Of a stretch of 64,000 nucleotides of DNA, positions 17,582-26,854 are shown piece after piece; position 1 is the first letter of the stretch; each line of letters starts with the position of its first letter. The notes under the pieces are model-generated. The model made no database searches. It had not been told where the DNA came from and saw only the letters and a list, made by a program, of their open reading frames with translations. Origin of the DNA: Cyanobacteria bacterium SBLK. Lineage in GTDB: Bacteria; Cyanobacteriota; Cyanobacteriia; Cyanobacteriales; Spirulinaceae. A program made the translations under genes and the position numbers. The stretch is taken from NCBI GenBank assembly GCA_017746715.1, contig JAGHZQ010000015.1:1-64000 (forward strand), in the 5' to 3' direction.

Positions 17582-18658
17582 TTATTGGTCGTCTGCCCAT
17601 AAATCCTTCATTTCTTCTTGCTCTTCTTCTTTCTTTTCATCACGATCATTTTTTTTCTCCTGTTTGTCCTGTAGGTCTGATTCACTCCGATCCTTGAAGG
17701 GAGGAGGAGAATCTAACACTTCTTCCTCAGTTGTGAGCTCTAAAAACACATCTTCTAAAGTGGGTTGAGTTCGGCGCATTTCGTACAAGCCCAAGCCATT
17801 TTTGACGATCGCAGAGGCCAAGTCGCGACCGAGTTCGGTATTGCGATCCATCGAAATCCGCAACAGCGAACGATTGGGGCGTTCGGAAAAGGGTTTGATT
17901 TCTACCGATTTCACCCCAGAAATGGCTTTGAGAATGGGTTTGACTCGCAGGACATTGCCTTCTACTTCCATCTCGTAGCCGGATTCTCCCGTTAATGCTC
18001 CCATTAAATTATCGGGGGTATTAGTGACGACAACGCGACCGCGATTGATGATGGTGACGCGATCGCAGGTCATACTGGCCTCGGGAAGAATGTGAGTACA
18101 GAGTACGATCGTATGTTCTCCGGCCAGACTTTTAATGAGATTGCGAACTTCGATGATTTGTAGGGGGTCTAACCCGACAGTGGGCTCGTCGAGGATGATT
18201 GTGGGAGGATTGTGGACGATCGCCTGAGCAATTCCCACCCGTTGGCGAAATCCTTTCGAGAGTTTGCGGATGAGAATCTTGCGCTTTTCTTCAATATTGC
18301 AGCGTTGAATAGCAAGATTGACCCGATTGACGCGTTCTCCAGCAGAAATGCCTTTAATTCTGGCGACAAAATGTAAAAACCCCTCTACGGTCATTTCCGG
18401 ATACAACGGGGGAATTTCCGGCAAATAACCGATGCGCTTGCGGACTTCCATCGACTGTTCGTGAACGTCATATCCGGCAATTCTGGCAGTTCCCGAGGTG
18501 GCGGGGAGATATCCCGATAAGATCCGCATGGTGGTGGTTTTTCCCGCACCGTTGGGTCCGAGAAAACCGAGAATTTCACCAGCTGCCACAGAAAAATCGA
18601 CATCTTGGATGGCAGGGGTGGTGTTGTAGATTTTGCTCAGATGTTCGACTTCTATCAT
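17582..18658 (-). CDS. ABC transporter ATPase, ABC-2/gliding-type (CcmA family)
   Basis: The 358-residue ATPase carries Walker A GPNGAGKT (34-41), signature LSKGFRQRVGIAQAI, Walker B TIILDEPTVGLDP and H-loop CTHI. The order and the extra C-terminal domain with VEGNVLRVKPILKAISGV match ABC-2-type exporters and the gliding/secretion ATPases of the GldA type. A lysine/glutamate-rich tail of about 45 residues at the end is probably disordered. The permease subunit normally follows on the same strand, but downstream lies only a repeat and DUF2949 on the other strand, so the partner is elsewhere or lost. The substrate is unknown. Confidence 0.88.
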   Translation of the reverse strand: MIEVEHLSKIYNTTPAIQDVDFSVAAGEILGFLGPNGAGKTTTMRILSGYLPATSGTARIAGYDVHEQSMEVRKRIGYLPEIPPLYPEMTVEGFLHFVARIKGISAGERVNRVNLAIQRCNIEEKRKILIRKLSKGFRQRVGIAQAIVHNPPTIILDEPTVGLDPLQIIEVRNLIKSLAGEHTIVLCTHILPEASMTCDRVTIINRGRVVVTNTPDNLMGALTGESGYEMEVEGNVLRVKPILKAISGVKSVEIKPFSERPNRSLLRISMDRNTELGRDLASAIVKNGLGLYEMRRTQPTLEDVFLELTTEEEVLDSPPPFKDRSESDLQDKQEKKNDRDEKKEEEQEEMKDLWADDQ

Positions 18659-18764
18659 GCAGCAATGGAGGATGGGTTACGATTTACGAATTTATCATAC
18701 ATTCCCACGGCGATCGGGGACTAATCAATTCAAAATTGTAACCTCTTGCTCATAATTCTTTGGG

Positions 18765-19103
18765 TCAAGTAAGGCGATCGCCCACCCAAGCTCTAAATTC
18801 TCGCATGGTTTTATTTCTGCCTTGGGTTTTCACTTCATTCTTAAAGGTTGTCGAACCGAGAGGGTAAAAATCAATATTGAGTTCTTCTAGCAAAATTTCG
18901 ACAAAGTTCGTAACGAAAAGTTTGTCAACTTCATGTTTGGGTAAGGGAGCCATAATTTCTAAAATTCCGTTGGCATAAGCGATGCGAGAGGCGCGTTTTT
19001 CCCCCAATTCTTCTAAGATTTGCTCGAATTCTGGCCACGTTACGTCTCGCAATACGAGTTTTTGTCCGGGGAGTATATCAAAGCGTCTGAGTTCTAGTAA
19101 CAT
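18765..19103 (-). pseudogene. Uma2 (DUF820) protein with internal deletion
   Basis: Residues 1-92 match the N-terminal half of a Uma2-family protein (ILPGQKLVLRDVTWPEFEQILEEL, SRIAYANGILEIMAPLP, GSTTFKNE). Straight after this the last residues read REFRAWVGDRLT, which resembles the usual C-terminus of the same family. About 90 middle residues, including the PD-(D/E)xK-like catalytic Asp, Glu and Lys, are missing. The frame is intact, so it is an in-frame internal deletion and not a simple truncation. It should be inactive as a nuclease. Uma2 genes are numerous in cyanobacteria; two others lie in this window. Confidence 0.75.
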
Positions 19104-19327
19104 TTTTCAGTCCTCTGTTGAACCGAACTGCGGATAAATTATCGTAGCACTTTTGCACTATTTTTTGGGTGTTGGAGGGATTGGAACGAGGCGATCGCAC
19201 TATATTTTTTATTGAGTTCGGAATTGCTGCGAGTTCTGTTGAATGATAACTTACTAACCAACAATCCTCTTCGTTTTTATGTGAGGAATTGTAGTGGATT
19301 GTAGTATTTTGCAACTCATTAGATTTT

Positions 19328-22300
19328 ATGTCACTACTTGCAAGTTTTATTGGAATTAATCGCTACTCAGATCCCTCTATCCGCGAACTCACAGGAGCTC
19401 GACGGGATGCAGAAGCATTATGGGCATTATTCAGTGACTCAGTGCCAAATCTTCAAGCACGAGCGATCGTGGATGCAGAAGCGACAGTAGAAAATATTCG
19501 TAAAACCTTAGATACTACACTAAGGGCAGCCACTTCAAATGATACTGTTATTATCTCATTTTCAGGACACGGAACACCCAATCATCAAATCGTCGCCCAC
19601 GATACAGATCTCAAGGATTTAGTCAATACAACGATTCCCATGCAGGAATTAGCAACCCTTTTTCAAACCTCTAATGCCAAGAAAATACTATTTATTCTTG
19701 ACTGTTGCTTTAGTGGTGGGGCACCTGCAAAAGTACTGAATAATGTTCCTATAGCTCGTAATGCGCGTATAACAATTGATGTAATAGCAGGAGAAGGACG
19801 CATTTGGCTAACAGCATCAAAAGAAAATGAACCCGCTTATGAGCTTCCGGGTAGCGGACATGGTTTGCTAACAAAAGCATTTATTGATGTACTACAAGCT
19901 GCAACAACCCATGTGAATATCCTAGAGGCAAGTGCAGAAATCATGGCAAAAGTAAGAAACGCAGCCCAAAAAATAGGGAGATCGCAAACCCCGGTATTCT
20001 TGGGGCAGATCACAGGTAAATTGTTAATTCCTCCCCTCAAAGCCGGTCAGAATTTTTTTACCAAGTTCCCAGCAGCCACAGGTCAAAAAATCGGTGCAAA
20101 TATTCAAGAATTAGCACAATTCGGATTACCCGAGGGGATTCTCTCCCAGTGGTCTAGTCAATTCCAATCTCTCAACGATCTTCAACTTCAAGCTGTTAAC
20201 GATCGCCAAATTCTTGAAGGTGCTTCTCTGCTCGTTATTGCTCCCACAGGTTCCGGAAAAACTTTTATTGGGGAGTTGGCAGCGACTAAGGCAATTTGTG
20301 AAGGACGAAAAGCTGTCTTTTTGCTTCCTTATCGAGCATTAACTAATGAAAAGTACGAGCAATTTCTGCAAGTCTATGAAAAAAATTTAGGAATGCGCGT
20401 GATTCGCTGTTGTGGAGATTATGTCGATCAAACTCATCTTTTCGTGCGAGGAAAATATGACTTAGCGGTGTTAACTTATGAGATGTTTCTCAATCTGATG
20501 GTCAATAACCCAGTAATTTTGAACCAACTTGGTTTAGTGGTTTTGGATGAGGCACAATTTATCACAGATCCCAGTCGTGGAATTAACGTTGAATTACTTC
20601 TGACTTACTTGCGAACGGTTAAACAACGAGGATTTAATATTCAGCTTATTGCCCTTTCGGCAGTTGTGGGTGATATTAATTATTTTGATGAGTGGTTGGA
20701 ATGTAAAAAATTAGTGACGAATCAGCGTCCAGTTCCTCTTATCGAAGGCGTTCTCGATCGCACCGGAATCTTTCAATTTCTAGATAGTGAAGGTCGTCAG
20801 AAGCTCGAACAGCTATTACCTCCAAATACAATTCGACAACGAAAAAAAGAACCGAGCAATCAAGATATAATTGTACCGTTAGTTCGATTATTGATACAGA
20901 ATAATGAGAATGCGATCGTTTTTCGCAATACAAGAGGTAAAGCACAAGGTTGTGCAAATTATTTAGCTCGAGATTTAGACTTACCCTATGCACGAGAAGC
21001 GATCGAGGCACTTCCTCAGCAAGATATCTCAACTGCATCAATTGTTCTTCGAGAATGCCTGAGAAGCAGAACGGCTTTTCATAATACAAATTTAACTCGT
21101 GAAGAGAAAGAAGTGGTCGAGCAATTTTTCCGAAATCGAGGAGGACAAGTCCGAGTTTTAGCAGCTACAACAACCCTTGCTGCTGGAGTAAATACACCTG
21201 CTTCTACAGTAATCTTGGCGGAACATAAATTTTTTAATGGACGCGATTTGAGCAATTTTACTGTAGCTGAATATAAGAATATGGCAGGACGAGCAGGACG
21301 CATAGGATATAGCAAGCAAGGTACGGCTATTCTCTTAGCAAATCACTCTCAAGAAAGACAATTTCTATTCGATCGTTACGTGCTGGGACAGTTAGAACCC
21401 ATTCAATCTTCTTTTGACTTGCAGAATCTCGAAACATGGATTGTCAGAATTCTGACACAAGTGCATCAAGTTCCTAGAAATGAGGTTATTGTTCTTTTAT
21501 CAAATACCTTCGGTGGCTATCTTGCTAACCGAAAAAATCCTCTTTGGCAAAATCAGATGGAACAACAGCTTGAAACCCTGATTGAGAAGATGATTTATCT
21601 GGGATTGATCGAGCAAGAAGGTCATAAAATTCAATTGACATTACTCGGTCAGGCTGTCGGAAGTTCTGTGCTATCTTTTAGCTCATCAATGCGTTTAGTC
21701 GATCTAATTCGCAATCTTCAAATTGATGATTTGACTGTAGAAAAATTAATAGCCCTTTTACAGGTTCTTCCCGAGTCAGATAATGGTTATACCCCAATGA
21801 TGAAACGAGGATATATCGAAGAATCTCGTCCTCAAGAAACAGCAAAACGCTATGGGAATGAAATTTTGATTGCGCTACAGCGTTTCGCACGCGATCGGTT
21901 TGACTACTTGGCTCGATGCAAGCGAGCTTCATTAATTTGGGATTGGATTAATGGTGAATCAATTGAGGAGATCGAGCAAAAGTATTCTCCCAATCCTTCT
22001 AAAGGAAAAATCGAGTATGGTGATATTTTAAGGTTTGTAGAGGCGACAAGATTTCATTTGCGATCTGCTCATCAAATTATTAGTTTAATTCGTATTGGTC
22101 AAAGCCCTACCGCAGAAGAAATTGCAATAATGTTAAAGCAACTTGAGGTTGGTATTCCAGCCGATGCCCTCGATCTACTCTCTATCCCTTTACGTTTAAA
22201 TCGTGGTGAATATTTAACGCTGTATAAAACAGGGATCGAAACCATGAATGATTTGTGGCTGTTTTCTGAGATGAGGCTCTCAGAACTTTTAGGAAAAAAA

Positions 22301-22360
22301 CGTGCTGCTCAATTAGAATATTATCGTCCGAAAAGACAAGAATTTCGATCGCAATTTTAA
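19328..22360 (+). CDS. Caspase-like protease fused to Ski2/Hel308-like superfamily 2 helicase
   Basis: One 1010-residue frame. Residues 1-235 form a peptidase C14 (caspase/metacaspase) domain with catalytic His in FSGHGTP (H81) and Cys in DCCFSGG (C127). After a linker, a full SF2 helicase follows: APTGSGKT (305-312), LLPYRALTNEKYEQF (Ia), DEAQ (407-410, motif II), LSAVVGD (III), then in the second RecA domain ATTTLAAGVNTPA and NMAGRAGRIG (VI, 651-660). The C-terminal 300 residues are helical, as the winged-helix and ratchet parts of Hel308/Brr2-type enzymes, ending in a helix-hairpin-helix-like YKTGIETMNDLWLFSEMRLSELLGKKRAAQLEY. No GCGATCGC occurs in the gene. Nucleic-acid-triggered proteolysis in defence or cell death is an inference. 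Confidence 0.9.
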   Translation: MSLLASFIGINRYSDPSIRELTGARRDAEALWALFSDSVPNLQARAIVDAEATVENIRKTLDTTLRAATSNDTVIISFSGHGTPNHQIVAHDTDLKDLVNTTIPMQELATLFQTSNAKKILFILDCCFSGGAPAKVLNNVPIARNARITIDVIAGEGRIWLTASKENEPAYELPGSGHGLLTKAFIDVLQAATTHVNILEASAEIMAKVRNAAQKIGRSQTPVFLGQITGKLLIPPLKAGQNFFTKFPAATGQKIGANIQELAQFGLPEGILSQWSSQFQSLNDLQLQAVNDRQILEGASLLVIAPTGSGKTFIGELAATKAICEGRKAVFLLPYRALTNEKYEQFLQVYEKNLGMRVIRCCGDYVDQTHLFVRGKYDLAVLTYEMFLNLMVNNPVILNQLGLVVLDEAQFITDPSRGINVELLLTYLRTVKQRGFNIQLIALSAVVGDINYFDEWLECKKLVTNQRPVPLIEGVLDRTGIFQFLDSEGRQKLEQLLPPNTIRQRKKEPSNQDIIVPLVRLLIQNNENAIVFRNTRGKAQGCANYLARDLDLPYAREAIEALPQQDISTASIVLRECLRSRTAFHNTNLTREEKEVVEQFFRNRGGQVRVLAATTTLAAGVNTPASTVILAEHKFFNGRDLSNFTVAEYKNMAGRAGRIGYSKQGTAILLANHSQERQFLFDRYVLGQLEPIQSSFDLQNLETWIVRILTQVHQVPRNEVIVLLSNTFGGYLANRKNPLWQNQMEQQLETLIEKMIYLGLIEQEGHKIQLTLLGQAVGSSVLSFSSSMRLVDLIRNLQIDDLTVEKLIALLQVLPESDNGYTPMMKRGYIEESRPQETAKRYGNEILIALQRFARDRFDYLARCKRASLIWDWINGESIEEIEQKYSPNPSKGKIEYGDILRFVEATRFHLRSAHQIISLIRIGQSPTAEEIAIMLKQLEVGIPADALDLLSIPLRLNRGEYLTLYKTGIETMNDLWLFSEMRLSELLGKKRAAQLEYYRPKRQEFRSQF

Positions 22361-22403
22361 ATTCGAAGCGAGCTCACCTGAAAATTCATTTTTCTCTCAA
22401 ATC

Positions 22404-22976
22404 TCAAAAATTCGGGAAAAATCGAGCAATGGGACAGCAAAAATCGGGTAATAATGTAGAAGTTATACGATCTTCTCCCAACAACGTTCTCGCTAATCTT
22501 AATTGACCGTTTTCGCGGCAATAGACTTCTACTCTACGCGCCCTCCAATCAACAATCCAATATTCGATTACACCCCGCATTGAATATAATTTTAATTTGA
22601 CCTCCATATCGCGGCGGCGATCGCGTTCTCCTGTTGATAATACCTCAATGGCTAACTCTGGCGCACCCGTTAAATGTCCGCGATCGTCAACAATGCGATC
22701 GTAAGTTTCTCGCGCAACCCACACCACATCAGGAATAACATTATCGGCATCGGAAAACAACACTCCCGGACTTAAAATCGCTTCCCCCAAACCTGTTTCC
22801 TCTGACCAACAATCCAACTGAGCGAAGATTTTCCCGCAGGTTTGTTGATGTCGGGAATGAGGCGCTCTGGCCATGAATAATTCCCCCTCAATAATCTCAT
22901 AGCGGATACCTTCATTTTCTGGCAAAAGTTCGAGATCGCGAACCGTCCAGCGTATATTTTGCGCGACTGCTTGCAT
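22404..22976 (-). CDS. Uma2 family (DUF820) putative endonuclease
   Basis: A 190-residue member of Uma2/DUF820, a PD-(D/E)xK-like fold. Visible are YEIIEGELFMARAPHSRHQ, PDVVWVARETYD (Asp), APELAIEVLSTGERDRRRDMEVKLKLY (Glu and Lys of the active site) and GVIEYWIVDWRARRVEVY. The fold predicts nuclease activity, but no substrate is established for this huge cyanobacterial family. It converges on the caspase-helicase gene with 43 bases between them. Confidence 0.88.
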   Translation of the reverse strand: MQAVAQNIRWTVRDLELLPENEGIRYEIIEGELFMARAPHSRHQQTCGKIFAQLDCWSEETGLGEAILSPGVLFSDADNVIPDVVWVARETYDRIVDDRGHLTGAPELAIEVLSTGERDRRRDMEVKLKLYSMRGVIEYWIVDWRARRVEVYCRENGQLRLARTLLGEDRITSTLLPDFCCPIARFFPNF

Positions 22977-23036
22977 GGTTCTGACTCCATTCTTTCATTC
23001 TCGAGGTTATCATGAATTCTAATTCATAGACCCCTA

Positions 23037-25124
23037 TTACGGACAAGACGTACCCAGAGGTGCAGGTGCTGAAACCGTTGCATTTCCGTCAATAATAGCT
23101 GCTTTGAAGAAGCAACCATATTGGTATTTCACCTCATCGAGTTGAGAAAAAATCGTGTGGGGGTCGGCAATTCCATCACCCTCATATTGAACGACTACAC
23201 CCGTATAATCTCGTCCGGTTGTTGAGGTAAGATTATTCGTAACTGGATAGGAAATAATGCCATCTAGCCCAATGACGCCAAGGGATGTTTGCATCGATTC
23301 CCAAAGCCCGACACCTGCTTGTTGAAGTTCGGTTGCCAGTGCAAGTGCATCAAAAATTGACTCGGGGTTGTCCATGTCGTCTAAACCAACGGGGTTATAA
23401 ATCGAACGCGTTGGATGACCGGCCAAGGGACGAACGGCGATATGAGGCATATACGCCATCGGTTCTGCACCTTCCCAAGACGTTTGCAGTAATTGAAGAC
23501 CGGGATGCAGATAACGAACGCGTTGTTTTGTAACCAGCATTATTTCCGTGAGGTATTTGAATTCAAGTTCTGTATAAAGGGACCAAAAACCGCCGGAACC
23601 GGTGGGGACAACAGCGACAACCTTGGGTTCGATCGCGCCAAAAATATTGGCGTATTGCGCGCCGTGAGATTGCCCGAGGACACCAATTTTTTCGGTTTCA
23701 AATCGAAAATGGGTTGCCCCCAAGGGAAGCGATGGACCCGAACAGTCTGCTAAAATATCGGGGGAAATTTCTAGCGATTCGATGGCATCGAGTAATAAAC
23801 CTTGTTCGATCGTTCCCTGCCGGAATGTATCTCGGTAAGCAGCAAGATTCTTAAAGTTCTGATACGCACTGTCAGGCCCGTCCGGAAGGCGTTCGGGATT
23901 GAGGGGTAAGGCGCTGGCAACGGCTGCAAATCCGCGTTCGGCAACGATATGCGCCGGTCCGAGTCCCGCGAGCTCCATTTCACCGGGTTTGGGAATCGGA
24001 CCGCGATCGACAACTTGAGTACTCCGACCATTGGAGCCGTGGAAATAAAAAATTAAAGGATAGCCATTGGCTGGCATGGGGGTCTTGGGTATTGTAATCA
24101 CAACATTGGCAGTTTCCTGACGCTGCTCGATCAAGATGCCGTTAGGATTAATTTTAAACAGTCCCTCTGAATTAAGTGAGATGAGTGCATCAAATGGCGG
24201 AGTTCCTTGTTGGAATTGGGGAAATTCTATGGTTGCATGGAGTTCGCAAAAGCGTTCGTGACTCGTACCGTCTTTTGGGTCGAGTACGAGGTTGTCAATA
24301 GATAAGTCGTATTGCGCCCGAACTCCGTCCGATAGAGCTTTGAGTTCTCCGGCCGGATCTCCTGTCGTGAAAACCGTTGCAGCTGCCACTGACTCTGGCG
24401 GAATATTGAACTCGCGCAACATACTTCGCAAAGGGGCAAACTGTTCGTGAGCTTCTTGACCCAAAACTCCATTGGGGGGGTTTCCCTCGGATAATAATCG
24501 TTCCAACGACTCGGGTGCGCCGAGAAGTTCGCCTCGGTCATCTTTGAGGGTTTTCATGACAACATAAGCATACTTTCGATGGGGAGGCAGTACGATACCC
24601 GGATAGGGTGCAACGGCTAGGGTATGTTCTGGAATGTATGCGGAATCGGCAATCAAATCGTGCGCGACTGTGGGATAGAGTTTGCCGCGATCGGGGGAAT
24701 TGGGATCCACATCAACGAGCAAAACGGGAGAATCCAACTCTGCTGGAATAAGCCGATCTATATCTTGACTCGACAGAACTCCATCAAATCGAAAGTAAGC
24801 GGCAGATACGGTGGGAAACCCCGTTCTATCGCCTGAAATCTCTTTAACTCCAAAGATAAGAAATGCGTACTTTGAGATGGGATAACCTGTCATGTTCGGT
24901 CTTCCGCGATCGTCCAGCCGCAAATCGGATGGATAGGGAATGTCATAGAAATTTTCTGCTTGGGTTGCGTCCGCATCAAGATCGAAAATGAGTTGGGTCT
25001 TTTGGGTTTCACTCGCGTGATTCATTCGCGAACCGAACGGCAATGCAGTCAGGATAAATAAACTAGATAATACTCCTACTCGAACAGTTAGGCGCTTAAA
25101 GGCTTGACTAAAATTAATTTTCAT
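23037..25124 (-). CDS. Secreted alpha/beta hydrolase (esterase/lipase-like)
   Basis: From the ATG at 25124 (MKINFSQ...) the protein has 695 residues with a signal peptide up to about residue 35; a longer frame to 25199 puts 25 extra residues before it and is less likely. The hydrolase core shows the oxyanion region YPLIFYFHGSNG and the nucleophile elbow GQSHGA (Ser about 486), with candidate acid and His near the C-terminus (YEGDGIADPHTIF). The N-terminal 300 residues (YDIPYPSDLRLDDRGRPN) are the type found in large secreted bacterial esterases with an extra N-terminal domain. The substrate is unknown. It is divergent from a TetR regulator 243 bases away and may be under its control. Confidence 0.78.
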   Translation of the reverse strand: MKINFSQAFKRLTVRVGVLSSLFILTALPFGSRMNHASETQKTQLIFDLDADATQAENFYDIPYPSDLRLDDRGRPNMTGYPISKYAFLIFGVKEISGDRTGFPTVSAAYFRFDGVLSSQDIDRLIPAELDSPVLLVDVDPNSPDRGKLYPTVAHDLIADSAYIPEHTLAVAPYPGIVLPPHRKYAYVVMKTLKDDRGELLGAPESLERLLSEGNPPNGVLGQEAHEQFAPLRSMLREFNIPPESVAAATVFTTGDPAGELKALSDGVRAQYDLSIDNLVLDPKDGTSHERFCELHATIEFPQFQQGTPPFDALISLNSEGLFKINPNGILIEQRQETANVVITIPKTPMPANGYPLIFYFHGSNGRSTQVVDRGPIPKPGEMELAGLGPAHIVAERGFAAVASALPLNPERLPDGPDSAYQNFKNLAAYRDTFRQGTIEQGLLLDAIESLEISPDILADCSGPSLPLGATHFRFETEKIGVLGQSHGAQYANIFGAIEPKVVAVVPTGSGGFWSLYTELEFKYLTEIMLVTKQRVRYLHPGLQLLQTSWEGAEPMAYMPHIAVRPLAGHPTRSIYNPVGLDDMDNPESIFDALALATELQQAGVGLWESMQTSLGVIGLDGIISYPVTNNLTSTTGRDYTGVVVQYEGDGIADPHTIFSQLDEVKYQYGCFFKAAIIDGNATVSAPAPLGTSCP

Positions 25125-25365
25125 ATAAGTATTTAGGAATTTTGAGAGATTTTGACTAATTCTAAATATAACCCAAGAGGTTGATTTTGAGAGTGTCAAA
25201 TTTTCTGCGATCGCAGATACTCCAAAAATCGAGGCGATCGCAATTTGACTTATGACACAGTGCGATCGCTTCGTCCTTCCTCCCCGCCAACGTGTCTTAT
25301 ACTGTACCTTTCCACGTTTTTTTCAATAGGTCTTGACAGAAACCCAAAAATCGTACATCATAATA

Positions 25366-25377
25366 GAATGAACATTC
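25366..25377. promoter_or_regulatory. TetR-type operator overlapping the tetR start codon
   Basis: The palindrome GAATGAACATTC has perfect GAATG/CATTC arms. It resembles the perfect palindrome at 25962 and covers the ATG at 25368. A TTGACA box (25333-25338) and a CATAAT box (25359-25364) lie just upstream, though 20 bases apart. Autorepression is inferred. Confidence 0.6.
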
Positions 25378-25943
25378 AATCGGACGACAAAAAGCAACGC
25401 ATTCTAGACGCGACGATGGAACTGATCGCCGAAAACGGCCTTCATGCCACGCCCATGTCCCAGATTAGCAAGCGATCTAAAGTGTCGGCCGGAACGATTT
25501 ATCACTACTTCTCGAATAAAGACGAACTCATTAATTATCTCTATCTCGAGCTAAAAAAAGAGATGTTTGATGCGGCTTTTCTCGGTTACGATCTCCCAAC
25601 TCCTTATCAAAAAAGGTTTTTACTGATTTGGCGGAATACTTTTAATTTTTTGATATCCAGACCGAAGCACCTATCACTTATCGAGCAGTGTACGACATCT
25701 CCCTTGATATCCGAAGAGGTTCAAGAGAAAACCAACCGCTACTTAGCGACTGCGTTGGGATTTATCACTGAAGGGATCGAATCGGGACATCTCAAAAAAA
25801 TGGATAATCAGCTTATTCTGTCTCTGATGTATGGGAGTATCCTCAGTACGGTAAAACTCCAGTTTGCGGGGGATTTAGAAATCACCGACGAACATCGAGA
25901 AGCTGCGGCTTTATTTTGTTGGGACGGACTGAAAGCTAACTAA
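25368..25943 (+). CDS. TetR/AcrR family transcriptional regulator
   Basis: 191 residues from the ATG at 25368; the frame extends upstream to 25245 but those codons overlap the promoter region. The N-terminal helix-turn-helix reads ILDATMELIAENGLHATPMSQISKRSKVSAGTIYHYFSNKDELINYLY, the classical TetR DNA-binding pattern. The C-terminal ligand domain is not assignable; TetR_C families for fatty acids, quats or reactive electrophiles are all possible. Two operator-like palindromes, one on its own start codon and one between it and the following SDR gene, suggest it represses itself and the downstream operon. No ribosome site is seen before the ATG, so the message may be leaderless or start further upstream. 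Confidence 0.9.
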   Translation: MNIQSDDKKQRILDATMELIAENGLHATPMSQISKRSKVSAGTIYHYFSNKDELINYLYLELKKEMFDAAFLGYDLPTPYQKRFLLIWRNTFNFLISRPKHLSLIEQCTTSPLISEEVQEKTNRYLATALGFITEGIESGHLKKMDNQLILSLMYGSILSTVKLQFAGDLEITDEHREAAALFCWDGLKAN

Positions 25944-25961
25944 TTTTTTTTGTTCGTTCTC

Positions 25962-25977
25962 GAATGAATATTCATTC
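25962..25977. promoter_or_regulatory. TetR-type operator, perfect 16-base palindrome
   Basis: GAATGAATATTCATTC is self-complementary over its full length and sits in the 62-base gap between tetR and the SDR gene. It shares the GAATGAA core with the palindrome on the tetR start, so both are likely bound by the TetR protein. Confidence 0.75.
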
Positions 25978-26005
25978 TAAATCAGTCAATTTCAAGGAGA
26001 CGACA

Positions 26006-26827
26006 ATGAGCCAGAATACTATTCTCATTACCGGCGCATCCTCGGGCATTGGCAAAGCAACCGCTAAAACTCTGATTGGGAAAGGGTACACCGTATATGC
26101 TGCCGCGAGGCGCGTCGAAAAGATGGACGATCTCAAACAATTGGGCGGCATTCCTCTGAAAATGGATATTTCGAAAGATGAGGATATCCTTGCGGCAGTC
26201 AAGCAGATCGAAGGAGAAAATGGCGGCGTCGATATTCTTATTAACAACGCCGGATTTGCCACCTATGGTTCTGTCGAAGAAACACCCCTCGAGGATGCCC
26301 GCTATCAGTTCGAGGTCAACTTATTCGGATTGGCTCGCCTGACTCAATTGGTGCTGCCTTATATGCGCGATCGCCAAGCGGGAAAGATCGTCAACGTCTC
26401 TTCGGTAGTGGGAAAAATCTCCGTTCCTTTGGGTTCTTGGTATGTTGCCACCAAACACGCCCTCGAAGGTTGGAGCGACTGTTTGCGATTTGAGGTGAAA
26501 CCTTTTGGCATTGATGTCATTATCATCGAACCGGGAGCGATCGCGACGGAATTTGGGGATGTTTTTGTCGAACCGATGTTGAAGCGATCGGGTGAAGGTG
26601 CATATCGCAATATTGCCAACACTTTAGCCAAATTCTCCCAAGAGTTACAAGCCGATCCCAAGGGGAGTTCGCCACCATCGGTTATTGCCAACACCATTGT
26701 CAAAGCCATTCAAGCCAGCAATCCCAAAACCCGTTACGTGGCGGGGAAACTGTCTCGTCAGATGCTATTGGCGCGAAACTTCGGCGATCGCTTCTATGAC
26801 TGGGTCTTGGGCAAAATGATTCGTTAA
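26006..26827 (+). CDS. Short-chain dehydrogenase/reductase
   Basis: 273 residues from ATG 26006, chosen because AAGGAGACGAC lies just before it; the frame to 25964 covers the operator. It is a classical SDR: TGASSGIG cofactor motif, NNAG (INNAGFA), Ser in NVSSVVGK and catalytic YVATK. The acceptable substrate cannot be told; carbonyl reduction is the general activity. It is the first gene of an operon with an aldo-keto reductase (27 bases downstream) and a second SDR, under probable TetR control, which fits a detoxification response to reactive carbonyls or a small redox pathway. Confidence 0.9.
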   Translation: MSQNTILITGASSGIGKATAKTLIGKGYTVYAAARRVEKMDDLKQLGGIPLKMDISKDEDILAAVKQIEGENGGVDILINNAGFATYGSVEETPLEDARYQFEVNLFGLARLTQLVLPYMRDRQAGKIVNVSSVVGKISVPLGSWYVATKHALEGWSDCLRFEVKPFGIDVIIIEPGAIATEFGDVFVEPMLKRSGEGAYRNIANTLAKFSQELQADPKGSSPPSVIANTIVKAIQASNPKTRYVAGKLSRQMLLARNFGDRFYDWVLGKMIR

Positions 26828-26854
26828 TTCAAACTATTAAATGAGGAAAAAATC

